NCBI GenBank assembly: GCA_014607495.2
Contig: CP053152.1
Span: 11,763,899-11,827,898, forward strand
Length of the DNA stretch: 64,000 nucleotides
Origin: Carposina sasakii
Lineage: Eukaryota; Arthropoda; Insecta; Lepidoptera; Carposinidae
Direction of reading: 5' to 3'
The position numbers were made by a program, and so were the translations under genes. Under the pieces are notes generated by a model. That model was not told where the DNA came from. It did no database searches and saw only the letters and a list, made by a program, of their open reading frames with translations. Below are positions 35,301 through 46,600 of the stretch, in pieces (position 1 is the stretch's first letter; each line of letters starts with the position of its first letter).

Positions 35301-37623
35301 GATCTCCCCCAGCGTGAAGTACTGCTGCCAAGCGCTGCGGTCCGGCGGCTGCACCTCGAGTGAACGCCGTGTTAGATAGATGGCATCGTCGAGGTATTGC
35401 AGGGTGAATAATACGCGTGCCAGATTCAGTAGCACCTAAAGACAGTAAGTTTTATTTAGAATTGTAAACACATAAAAATATAAGAGCACCCGAAACTGGT
35501 GTATAAAGTTTATGAATATGAACAAAGTGAAAGTATGTTTGGAACATACTAAATGGAGATCTGTAGTCTCTGTCTGCCCCTGATGGACATTGGTGTGAGG
35601 TTATGAATGGATATAAACACATAATATCATTGAGGATTTCTGGGAGGTGGGTAGCAGCACCTCCAGTGTTGACATGGTCCGAAAATCACCCTGCAGTCAC
35701 CATGGGCCACTATGGGCAAAAAGCCCCCAATGCAGTAGCCTAGTGGCATGCCCTGGAGGAGGCCTACGTCCAGAAGTGGATCAGTTTACCAATTACATAC
35801 TTCTCTTTTAGAAATCTGAAATGAAGCAACATATTATTATCTAGTATGTGCCTTGCTATGATTAACTGGACTAATAGTCACAATCAACCACCCCTGTTTT
35901 GAAGGATCCTAGTAGAATTATAAAAATGAAATAACAACATGTTTGTAAACAGCAACTTACTTCTGCATTATAAGGTGAGACAGCCAGTGCTCTTCTGAAG
36001 CACTCAATAGACTGCCTAGTATCCCCTTTAATTCTCCAGAAGTTGCCTATTTGGTTATAAAGCTGCACTGATTTTGGTTTCTCCCTTTTAGCTTTTTTCA
36101 ATCTCTTCTCCAATGCATTTATGTCTAATTCTGTTACACCATTTTTGTATGACTTTTTCTTTGTAAAAATGAGAGCCACCTAAAGAGATTTATTATTTTT
36201 TTAACTAGTGTTGAATAAAACTTTAAAAAAATATGAGACATTAGCAAAATGATTTAAATAAGCAGCTAAATTAAATGAAGCAGTTCAAAGGCATGTGATT
36301 GCTGAGACATAATATCTCATTTAACACATTCACTGCCAGCGACTATGTATTTGCGTCTTATTGGCTTTATGGTGCCACCAACACTAATTATTTGTATCCT
36401 GCAGGCATTGAACTAATGTCGGCATGCTTAGAATAAAACATATGCCAGCATCAAATGTGTTTTTAAAAGAGGAATTTCATTTAGCTTCTTGAGTGTGTGA
36501 ATAAATAGCAGCTCCAAATTTAAATTACCTGTGGCTCAGGTACATTGGGATGTCTGTGGCGTCGTGCCACACCGACAAGGTTATCATAGTATGTAAAGTT
36601 AACAGCCTTCCCACAGTCTAAGTACTCATCCTCCACATCACTAGGTGGCTCGGCTGTTGTGTGTTCCTCCCCATTTTCTGTATTACTTCTGCTAAATTTG
36701 ATAAATTGAAATTAGAATTAATGAAATTGGCACCACTGTCTATGTAGTTTTAACACCATTTATACATATTTATTTAGCCATTAAAATCCACATAGAGTGC
36801 ATTTATATTAGTGTCTTGGTTCGGTACATACCTCTGTTGTTCATAGATGTTACAGTCTGTGCAAAACATGTCAAAGCCATGTTTTGTCCATGTATTACCA
36901 TAATACACTGTCGAAGTTATAATGTTAAATATAGAGTCTTCTTCACTCATCTTAGCTTTATCAGAGTCGTCCTGAAAGAATAATGGAAATAACAATGAAG
37001 GTAGTAAGAGATTTCAAACATGAATTTTAACTTATTAGTTGTAGATTGTAAATTGGTGTGGTGCATAGATTACTATTATAAAGTTTAAACTAATGTAGGT
37101 ACCTAAAGTTTAGATTATGTTAGCATGTTTGTTAATTGTATTGTGTACCTATGTATGTACCTTCATTGATTATTACAAATTGTAGGTAAGGTTGCAGTTT
37201 TTTTTTTCATACAAAAAGTGATCGCCCATAAACGAAGTCGCTGGCCCATAGTAATTTTAATTTTGAAGTCTTTTTGCACACCCTTATCTATACCCTGACC
37301 ATTGTTTTTTGTTACATTTGAACATTGTAATTTTAAGGTAGGTAAATCAATGCTTTACTTGTAACATAAGGCTTTTCTTCAAGCTGTTCTATATCAGATA
37401 GATAGAGGTAGGTATACATTGAAATATGTAGAAATGAGATTGATTATATAAAAGTCTACAAGAACAGTAATTTATGACCGACCTGAGGTAGCGTAGTCCC
37501 ATCAACAATTTGTCCATCTTCAACGTTTAATTTCCAAATATTGGACGTTCTAGAATTAGTTGCGATAATTTGAAATGAAAATATATAGAGAATCAAACAC
37601 GTTAAGTATGGCGATTCCCCCAT
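32322..37623 (-). CDS. TPR-repeat single-pass membrane protein, TTC17-like block
   Basis: Seven minus-strand exons join in frame to about 371 residues: 37623-37483, 36971-36832, 36691-36529, 36179-35961, 35435-35277, 34813-34679 and 32480-32322. Residues 1-25 look like a signal peptide (MGESPYLTCLILYIFSFQII). Exons 2-3 have cysteines and acidic residues. Exons 4-6 encode three TPR-like helix pairs (LYNQIGNFWRIKGDTRQSIE, LLNLARVLFTLQYLDDAIYL, YFTLGEIFKAYGHYQEAAVH). The exon 6/7 junction creates a membrane helix (VYTLLIIVCL + VMGVLLVILSS), followed by a basic tail ending KKGGS. The TPR block resembles the first block of TTC17 in order and motifs, but this protein is far shorter and membrane-anchored, so orthology is not claimed. 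Exon 3 has a tandem TAGCAG acceptor (start 36691 or 36688). Intron 6 begins inside the 111-bp array. Confidence 0.82.
32990..34755 (-). repeat. 111-bp minisatellite built from exon 6 and its splice donor, 16 copies
   Basis: Sixteen head-to-tail units of exactly 111 bp. In the TPR gene's direction each unit is 72 bp of exon 6 (ALKDIENIPEASVH to IIVCL), the donor GTGCGTGCG and 39 bp of intron start in total, ending in an ACATACATACATACG run. The first unit is the real exon end. Copies are almost identical; the commonest difference is GAC/GAT, synonymous in the gene frame. The last copy (about 32990-33100) is diverged and its donor GT has become CT. Two minus frames stay open over the array (566 and 604 codons) because the unit is 37 codons without a stop in those frames. 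No acceptor lies in the unit. Confidence 0.95.
35628..35784 (+). repeat. RTE-tail-derived repeat, partial
   Basis: Plus-strand copy in an intron of the TPR gene: GGTGGGTAGCAGCACCTCCAG at the left, GGCATGCCCTGGAGGAGGCC and TACGTCCAGAAGTGGATCAG at the right. Inverted relative to the 2964, 12911 and 17600 copies. Confidence 0.65.
36325..36465 (+). repeat. Short interspersed repeat, copy 1
   Basis: Shares CATTCACTGCCAGCGACTA, ATTTGCGTC, and GATGTCGGCATGCTTA-like blocks with 49248-49392. Ends show a weak inverted match (CACATTC...GAATGTG type), so this may be a decayed MITE. Located in an intron of the TPR gene. Confidence 0.5.
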
Positions 37624-38078
37624 TTTCGCAAATAGAAGACATGAAAAGAGATTGTTCACAAATTTATAATCCCTAATTCAGATCACTGGTCCTGTTTTAT
37701 TATAGTGAATATGTAACTATTTACAATATTTTTTTGAATATTTTTATAACAAAACGAGGAATCTTTCCTTAGCTTCCTTTCCCGTTTTGACAGTTCTATT
37801 TCGTTTTTCCGAGAGTATCACAATCAAGGATTATTCAGCCAAAAATAGATTTTATTACATTCCGCGTCAAAATGATTTCATTCCACACGATCATAGATTT
37901 CTAATCCCATCATCGCCACCTTCCTGCCCTCATCCTATTATTTATGGGATCGGAGATCGGCGCAATATGGTTTCTTTCAAAACTCACATTGACGAAGTTT
38001 GGATATTTGTTTTACGGCCGGCTACCAAATGGCCTGACGCCAATCCTCCTCGGGTATAGTTAAGTAACAATTTTAGTA
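37624..38078. promoter_or_regulatory. Upstream region of the TPR gene, with a dispersed repeat
   Basis: This should hold the TPR gene's promoter. At 37900-37970 it contains the repeat with CCTGCCCTCATCCTATTATTTATGG and GGCGCAATATGG also seen near 2355 (inverted) and 56175. The 90-codon plus frame 37787-38059 is mostly this repeat and is not called. Confidence 0.35.
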
Positions 38079-41000
38079 CCGTAAACTGGTCCTACTTTGC
38101 TCCCCCCTGGGTAACTATGCTCCAACTTTTAAAAAAGTTTTGCCACCAATATTATCGAATTCTATGACATGCTTCATAAAAATGTGAACGCATCCGAAAA
38201 ATTTGAGGAGTAATTGGCAACACTGCTTTGACAAGTTCTCGATTCGCCATCTTTTTCTTCTGTCAGGCGTAACGTTTGTACAACGATAAAAATTTTGTTT
38301 TTTTTTGTTTTGACAAAAGCCGTTTGCATCACAAAGACCGAATAGCTTATTAAGGTACGTACAGTTTATAGGTGTTTTGAGTATAATCAGGTAAACGAAA
38401 ATGTATTTATTTCAGTGGTTTACATCGTTGGTCTTGATCTAACCTTGTTTTTGTTATATGTTCCTACTTTGCACCGCATGATGGGGTAACTATGCACCTG
38501 GAGCAAAGTCACCCCAAAAGTAGGTAGCTAAATAAATATGTATAAAAATTGTAATAAATAATTGTGATTTCATGAAAATTTTATGTTTTATTTCAGACAT
38601 AGAATTATAATCTCGGGACTCGTTATTCTATGATTTCAGATTAAAATGCCAAGAAATTACAAGAAACGCATAGGCGCTAGAAATTATAAAAATTACACCC
38701 AAGATACTTTATTAGCATGTTTGGCGGCCATAGAAAATAGGGAATTAACACAGAGAAAAGCGAGTGAATTATATGAAATCCCCAGAAGGACTATAATTAA
38801 CCAATTAAGACTTCAGCGAAAACGAATACCGTCACGACCACCAGGAGCTCCTACAACATTTACACTTGAAGAAGAGCAAATATTCGTTGATTGTATAATA
38901 CGGCTAAGCGAATATGGATTTCCATTAACAACATTTGATCTTAGAATTGTCATCCGAACATATTTGGACAAAATTGGCCGCAAAGTGACAAAATTTAAAG
39001 ATAATTGTCCTGGTAATGAGTGGGTATCCTGCTTTTTAAAAAGGAACAGAGTTTTATCACAGAGATTTGCAGCAAATATAAAGCGCAATAGAGCAGCAGT
39101 TGGGCGTGATGAGATTAACTCTTACATCCAAAACTTGGAAGAGGTAGTAAGAGATGTCCCACCTGAAAATATATGGAATTTCGATGAAACTAACCTCTCT
39201 GATGATCCCGGCCAAAAAAAAATCTTGACGAAGCGAGGTGCAAAATACCCGGAGCTTATAAGGAACACCTCCAAAAGTTCAACTTCCATCATGTTTTGCG
39301 GCAATGCTGCCGGCGAATTCCTACCCCCATATACCGTATATAAGTCCAAGCAACTGTGGAGCACATGGACAGAGCATGGCCCAAAGCATGCCAAATATAA
39401 TAACAGTCCGTCAGGTTGGTTTGATATGAATATATTTAATGATTGGTTTTTTACTCATATCCTACCCAGGCTGAAGAAACAAGATGGCCCAAAAGTCATA
39501 ATTGGAGATAACTTGTCATCTCATATTTCTGTAGATGTTCTAAAAGCTTGTGATGAAAATAATATTAGATTTGTATGCTTGCCGCCTAACAGCACGCATT
39601 TGACACAGCCGTTAGACGTTGCCTTTTTCCATCCAATGAAGGTGGCATGGAGAAAAATTCTTACTGAGTGGAAAGCAAGTGTACAAGGCAGTCGCGAAAC
39701 AGTGATACAAAAAAGCAACTTCCCAGTTCTGTTAAACAGACTGCTTGATTTATTGGAACCGACGCAAAAGTTCAGTTTTCCGAAAATGTGGGATTTATCC
39801 CCTTGACGCCAATCCACTGTTAGAAAGGTTGCCTCGAACTGTCGACAAGCCTGCTTTAGAAGATTCTTTTCTAGAGAGTCTCGAAGCTAAGAGGCTAGAG
39901 TGGACGAAATCTGGAACTACAAAACGACGTCGTACGAAACTAAACATCACTCCCGGGAAAAGTGTAACGGGAGAATTAGGCACACTTTTAAACCAAACAG
40001 AAAATGAACCATCTGCACAGCCTTCAACATCAAATAACCCACGCCGTCATCGCAGTAGAGCCAGTAGCGAAAGCACTTACGCAGACAGTGACCACATGTC
40101 CACTCATAACGCTTCAGAACTTGGTTCTCTTGGAGATTTAGAAAACATTGAAAATGACACCAAATCCGTGGATGAAAATTGTGATCAAATTAGCAATTTC
40201 AAGCCACTCGTCAAGGCAGTTGGGGAATATGTGGTATTCACATATGAGGGCGAAATGTTCCCGGGCGTTATTACAAAAATAACTAATAAGGGACCATATG
40301 TATCTTCTATGAAGAAGTCCTTAAAATCCTGGAGGTGGCCTACACCAGTGGATGAAATCCAATATCACTGGAAAGAAATATTAGGGAGCATTAATCCGCC
40401 AAAAAAAGTGAGTCATCATCGCGAAATATATTCTGTCCCTGAACTTAATTATATCTGGGACTTTTAAAATTTAAATTAGGACATTGTAGGTGGTAGGTAC
40501 ACCTAGATTTTAAGTTTTTTGTTTCAAAAGTTTATTATTTTGATTTTATAAACCTTTACTTTGATATTATAAGAAATGACTGATTTCCGTCCAAAGTACC
40601 TAGACCAAATATAATTATAGTTTCTAAAACTTTTTGCTTAAGTTTTTGTTTAAGATTTACCTCTAAGGATGATGCTTTGGTGAATAAGTACATAATAAGA
40701 ATTAGAATGTAAGAAAAACAACAAAAAAGTGTTTTTGATTGAAAATGTCGAATTAAATAAATATGATTACCTAGAAAATTACTTTTATTATGTTTTTCAT
40801 CCTTTTACATCGTCATCGATAGTCAAAATGGGTTTAGAGAATTATTATTGGAGCATAGTTTGAGTAAAGACAGCGTAATTGTGCTCCAAAACCGTCCTGT
40901 ACTGATTTCTCTTGTAAACAATATTCTGGAGCAAAGATGTCCCAGGTAAGGGTAACATTGCTCCTTATTAAATGTTTTATATATATAATGTTATGTTTTA

Positions 41001-41150
41001 TATCGAAGTCTTGTATGTAAAATGTGTCAGTAGAGATACTGTTCTTGTTATAAAAAAATTATAAGATGTTTGATTATGAATAGTTTAAGACCATTCGTAC
41101 TTTGAACAAATTTGGAGCAAATATTGGAGCAAAGTAGGCCCACTTTACGG
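38079..41150 (+). mobile_element. pogo/Tigger-type DNA transposon, near complete
   Basis: 3072 bp with 25-bp terminal inverted repeats (38079-38103 and 41126-41150; CCGTAAA..GG.CCTACTTTG, 23 of 25 matching) and TA on both sides (38077-78, 41151-52). Subterminal regions repeat the motif GGAGCA/TGCTCC and CTACTTTGC several times in both orientations, likely transposase-binding sites. The single gene (38646-40467) is intact apart from one frame change. The element sits in the 6-kb gap between the TPR gene and Taf2. Confidence 0.9.
38646..40467 (+). pseudogene. pogo/Tigger-like transposase with one frameshift
   Basis: The first frame runs 38646-39806 (386 codons) and the second 39745-40467. An N-terminal psq-type HTH (TQRKASELYEIPRRTIINQL, about 35-54) is followed by a CENP-B-like second HTH region with WVSCFLKRN (about 126-134). 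The DDE_1 catalytic domain has D180 (NFDETN), D288 (IGDNLSSH) and D324 (THLTQPLD), the DDD triad of this group. The expected FRKCGIYPLD motif appears only in the second frame, so a 1-nt shift occurred near 39765-39775, in the CGCAAAAG run. The C-terminal part has a Ser/Thr-rich linker and a domain starting VGEYVVFTYEGEMFPGVI. Apart from the shift there are no stops, so it is a young copy or a sequencing slip. Confidence 0.9.
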
Positions 41151-41428
41151 TATGTATATTAAAACCCATAGATACATGAAATAAAGGACAATGCCCATTC
41201 ATGACCTGTCAAATTGAAAAATACATGTTGTCGTGTATATTGATGAGAAATGTTCAGAAAAATACGTAATTTTTTGTTTATTACGAAATGAAAATAAAAA
41301 TAAAAAACTACAATGTAGAAAAAAAGTAAATATTTTTTGTATTTCGATATGTTTTACTTGAATTTAATCATTACAAACGCAGCCATTATGAACGTATCAA
41401 TAAAGGAATGCGTTATCAACTTTATATT

Positions 41429-41960
41429 CATATTGTCCGTTTCATAGAATGGTTCCGATGAAGGATGGCGCTAGTTACTATGTGCAAGCCCACATTTTCT
41501 GTGTCACTGCATATGAAAAATGTTAGTTCCGAAATTAGTCTCAGGAATTATCGCATGAAATGGACTGTACCAGGGATTTGGTATCTCCTCTTTTCTATGG
41601 ACTGTACTTTTTTGTTATTTTTTATTTGGTTTATTCCAAAGGGAAGGCAAAGGGAAATATGCCTATACAGCCATTGTCTTTAGTGCAAACGGTTTCTGAA
41701 TTCATGATAATGATAATAAAAGGAAACGTTGAGAAAATCCTCAAGAGTAATTAAAAATTAGTCAAAAAACGGATTCCACCTAATATATCATCCATCTTGG
41801 CCATTGTGCGTTTCACCGTATATAGTCCGTTTCATAGAATAATTCCCGTCCCTGATTTTGGAACTATCATTTCTTGTACGCAGTGACACAAATAATGTGC
41901 ATTATGCACATAGTAACTAGCGCCATCTTTCATCAGAACTATTCTATGAAGAAACGGACA
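41429..41960. repeat. Pair of related inverted repeats around another element
   Basis: 41429-41575 (TCCGTTTCATAGAATGGTTC, GGCGCTAGTTACTATGTG, TGTGTCACTGC) is related in reverse orientation to 41825-41960 (CACATAGTAACTAGCGCC). A diverged copy lies at 14340-14460. Between them, 41634-41766 is a copy of the CCAAAGGGAAGGCAAAGGG repeat also seen at 25076-25370. The two small plus frames here are not genes. Confidence 0.55.
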
Positions 41961-42146
41961 TTACCTACTTGGCTACATAACCTCAATTATTGATTTTGCT
42001 ATAAATTATTTTCCTGACTTACAAATGAAGCCAAATTGAAAATATAGGTTTAAGAAATAGTCAAGATCATAATACATCTCTCATATTTAATATACATTGC
42101 CGAATAAAAAGGTCATCACATGTATGGACGATGGGCATCCTTCTTT

Positions 42147-42237
42147 AGTGATACAGGTCCGTGAATGGGATCGAATCCATCGCGCCTTCAGACTGAAAGA
42201 CGCACGTCTTAACTTAACCATTTAGCAATCACACATT
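42147..42237 (-). repeat. tRNA-like sequence, probably SINE-derived
   Basis: The minus strand has GATTGCTAAATGGTTAAG (A-box-like) and, about 45 bp on, GGATTCGATCCC (B-box-like). Stems do not close into a cloverleaf as far as I can pair them by eye, so a working tRNA gene is not claimed. Confidence 0.35.
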
Positions 42238-42239
42238 TG

Positions 42240-43633
42240 AAGGGGTGCTTGAAGGGAGCGGTCGCTTTCGTAAAATTTATATTTATAATAAAAATATTTC
42301 GTAACAGAAAAATTCAATAGTGATCTAAAACATGAGATTTAAGATTATTTTTCATTTACATTCGCTTGTAATGGTTTCATGGCCGCTTACTTCTCAACTA
42401 CACACAAATTTAATCTAAACAAATGGGTGACGGTATAAACTTGTTTTCGGTGTTATCAAGTGTTAGAATTAATGTTTAAATCTAAATTCAATGAGAGCAA
42501 ACTTTATATATACTTGGAAAAGCAAAGTGGTAGCAATGAGTCAGCAAAATATGAGTGTGGGGATGCACTTGCGCCTATAAATATCACAGAATCAAAGATT
42601 TTTATTGTGTACATGATGTAAATAAACAAGGAGAATGGACATTACAGTTCCTTTCCTTAGCCTATAACTATAAACAAAAGAACATAATATGTCAATGTCA
42701 GTATTTTTTTATTAGGGAGATGTACTATGTCTGAAAAAAATGTGCTTGATCGGACCGCCATCTAGATATTGATAGACGAATAAAGTTAATGTTGCCGCAT
42801 GCAACGCAGCTTCACATCACAGCTCGTTAGCTCTAACATTCATACGATATTTATGTTAATACAATATATTTAAAAGTTTTGAAAAAAAACTGAAACGTCA
42901 AATTTAATTAAATTTAGTCGCCAACTGTTAGAAAAGTGACTGCCAGAATAGCTTTTGACATGCTTAAGCCTACATTTTTAGGTTTAATTACGCTTAGGAA
43001 TAAGTCGTGACTGCCGGAATCGACCTTTTTGGCTTAAAAGAAAATTGTACTTTGGTGATTGTTAGGTTTGAAAGAATACATTGAAATGTTAAGCTGGTAA
43101 AGTTTTTCTCTGTTCTTCTTACCAGGATGAAATCGGACTGTAGGTATTTATTTTTTATTACCTACCTAATAAGTATATGAAAATTTTTGTTATACCTACT
43201 TATGTAACTGATTCACTGATAAAATCGTTTTATTCCTGTCCTGACTAATCCCTGTTCACTTACTGTAAATAATTGTTATATTCTTAAAAAAAATTAAAGA
43301 TAAATAGTAAATAAAGTTTTCAAGGACATAGATGCATATCAAATAAAATCTCTCAATTTGTTTCGTCACAAGTCATAGAGGGCGCCTCTTTACTTTTATG
43401 CCCAATTTGCATCTGAAGGTTACACTCATGTCTGTCTGCCTGCCTGCCTGTGTCAAACAAACGAAACAAACCAAACTATTTGTTGATGAATTCGTTGTTT
43501 GAGGTTGCTTTGCTTAATTTTGCTTTCATAGTGAACCTTTAGTGAACATATTGATAGATTTTCTTTTTCTCTCTTCGATTATTGAAAATATATACCTAGT
43601 GTGAATTGAAATGTAATTTGTTAAAATATTACT
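42240..43633. other. Upstream region of Taf2, no gene recognised
   Basis: AT-rich DNA containing presumably the Taf2 promoter and leader close to 43633. A short TCTGTCTGCCTGCCTGCCTG run lies near 43430. No other exon seen. Confidence 0.4.
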
Positions 43634-46600
43634 ATGAAGAAGGAACGAACGGGTGACAATTGTCGCCCTTTCAAATTATAAGTATTCCACGAAACTAAGT
43701 TTAATTTAATCATTCCAACAATAGGTTCTTATTAATTCATATATTTATTTCTATACAGCTCATCAAATCTTGAGTTTAACTGGGATAAGTTTTGAGAGAC
43801 GAAGTGTTATTGTAAGTGTTATCTAGGTATGCATTTTTAGTTAGACGGGTACTAAGTAATTAGCTAACGAGGACCAAAATTTAATTTTCAGGGATTTGTT
43901 GAGTTAACTATAGTGCCGCTTAAAGATAATTTACGTTACATTCGTCTCAATGGAAAGCAGTGTCGAATTTATCGTGTATGCCTGAATGACCAATATGAAG
44001 CGAACTTTCAATATTGCGACCCTTTTCTGGATATTTGTCAAGCAGATCCAAACACGTAAGTTTTAACATTACAATATCAAGTTTACTATTGTTGGCTATA
44101 AATCATATTTGGTTTAAATTTAATTGTTTCCTAAAGTGTCCTTTGACAACTGTTTGGTGTAGTAGGTAGTGGCCCTGCCTGCCATTGGTCCTGGGTTTGA
44201 ATCCCGGTAGGTGCAAACATTGATATGATGAATATCGATGTTTTTCCGAGTCATGGATGCTTCTATAAGTATCTATGTATTTATATACGGTTGCTTAGTA
44301 CCCATGACACAAGACCTTAGGGATCTTAGTGTGGGACTAGGTCAATGTGTTGGAAATTTACCTAGTAAAAGCTCACCTAGAGAATACAATGATACTATTC
44401 ATGAAATATGTATAAGAACATTTGCATGAAAAAAAAAAATTATGATTGTTATGCTAAATATGAGCCTCCTCCTCCTCGCGTTGTTTTCCTCATTACTGAG
44501 GGTGACCCCCGCTGCATGAGTTTTTCCTGTACAATTTCCCTCCATCTGCTGAGATCCTTAGCATCTTATTCTTATTAGCTTATGCTGGACATGATAGTGT
44601 CTCCTGATGTTATAGTTTAGAGCTACTGAAGTTTCTTAATCTCCATTCAATTCGGGATTAATCAAATATTAAAATTGGAAATTGTAATTAATAAGTGATC
44701 AATTTTAGGAGATCATTGGATGTCTTCTCTCAATACCATTTGGCTGCAGCCCAAAAAACTGACCCTGATCATAATTCCGGAGAGCTTCATATCCAAGTCC
44801 CTGATGAAGCTATACATCTAGTGGGGGAAGGGAGGGGGCTTCGGATTGGGATAGAGTTTTCACTGGAATCTCCTCAGGGCGGTATGCACTTTGTTGTACC
44901 GGAAGGGGAAGGATCTTTGGTTGAGGTAAGATGGTGAACAAAATAATGTTAACTGTAATATGATGTAACTATATATCAATATATATATATGAACAATAAT
45001 AATTTTATAACTCTCTTATAACTTTGTATAAATAATTATTGAAATGGGTATTTATCTAAAATTTTACCATGCATTGAATATGCATTCATCTATACCCTTA
45101 AAAATTTATTCTGATATTGTTGATTGTAAAGTAAGCCACACAGTTCCACAGTGAGTTGAGTTTATAGCAATTTATTTTATTTACAGAAATCTGCCCATAT
45201 GTTTACATATGGGCACTCCGCAAGGCTCTGGTTTCCATGCGTGGACAGTTTTGCAGAGCCTTGCACATGGAAGCTTGAGTTCACAGTTGATGAGTGTCTG
45301 ACTGCAGTATCATGTGGGGAATTAGTTGATGTGGTGTTTACTCCAGATCATAGGAGGAAAACTTTCCACTATTTAGTTAATACACCAGCTTGTGCACCAA
45401 ATATTGCCTTGGCTATTGGGTAAGTTTGGATTATGTTATGTAAAAGACTTTTTTGTGTATAACTGAATAAAGTTTCAACTCTATAAAGGTCAGGGTTCGA
45501 AATTATAATTATCAATGATAATACAGAAAATAGGGTTGATGGAGTATAGCTTTTTTCAAAAGTCATATTGCTAATGATTTGGAGTTTCTTTTCATAGCCA
45601 GTTTACCTACTCTCCTCAATTATATGTATGTGACATTTTTAGAATATTAAGATCTGTACAGGTACAGGCTCGCACCTACACCGTCTGACTGGTGGCTTAA
45701 CCTTTGGGCTATTACCACCAAGCATTGACTGTATTTAGCAATTCATATAAACTATGTATTCCAAACCATTCAATTGCAAATAGGAACAACCAAGAAAGGA
45801 TTGTACCTATAGTGCTTAATCTTTTATTGTTTACCCATAGACCATTCGAATCATATGTGGATCCATTTATGAATGAGGTAACTCACTACTGCCTTCCCAA
45901 CCTGATGCAAATTCTGAAGAACACCGTGCGGTATTTGCATGAAGCATTTGAGTTTTATGAAGAGACCTTGTCTACAAGATATCCATATCCTTGTTATAAA
46001 CAAGTATTTGTAGATGAGGTGGGTAAGATTTTATAAATAGAGCTATATGAAACATATTATCTCATTTGATATGGACTTATCCGAGTTCGTTATTTAAATT
46101 TAAATAAAATATTAATAGTAATAGTAAAAATAGTAAAACCGTGAATTTAAACTATATTCACACACTACACAACACATTAACCTAGTCCCACAGTAAGATC
46201 CCTAAGGTCTTGTGTCGTGGGTACTAAGGAACGGTATATAAATACATAGATAAGTATAAAAACATCCATGACTCGGAAACAAACATTGATATTCATCATA
46301 TCAATGTTTGCACCTACTGGGATTCGAACCCAGGACCTATAGCGTCATAGGCAGGGTCACTACCCACTAGACCAGTCGGCCGTCGTAAAATTAAATTAAA
46401 TTCGTGTTTACCATTCCTATGGAAATTTCGGAAAATCCTTTCATTGGGCTACCCTACAGTACCCAACATATTATATGCTTTGGCATATAAGCTTCCTGCA
46501 ACCAATAGTTTAGTTTAATTAGTTTGTGCAGTGTCTGCAAACTTTTATGCATTTAATTTGGGAATTTCGGGAAATCCTTTCTTCTTCTTTCTTTCCTGTT

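Noticed and set aside
37787..38059. 90-codon plus-strand frame upstream of the TPR gene
   Set aside because: It overlaps a dispersed repeat also found near 2355 and 56175 and has no gene context.
43678..43756. U12-type (minor spliceosome) intron in Taf2
   Set aside because: The 5' end is ATAAGT rather than ATATCCTT or GTATCCTT, and I see no TTCCTTAAC-like branch site near the 3' end, so a U2-type AT-AC intron or a lost GT is preferred.
44695..44940. Taf2 exon 4 extending past 44925 to the frame's stop
   Set aside because: A good GTAAGA donor at 44926 and continuation of the TAF2 alignment in the exon at 45187 show that the stop at about 44935 is intronic.
46310..46386. A tRNA gene on the minus strand
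   Set aside because: A- and B-boxes are present but the sequence continues into a body shared with three other copies, and the cloverleaf does not close. It is a tRNA-derived SINE.
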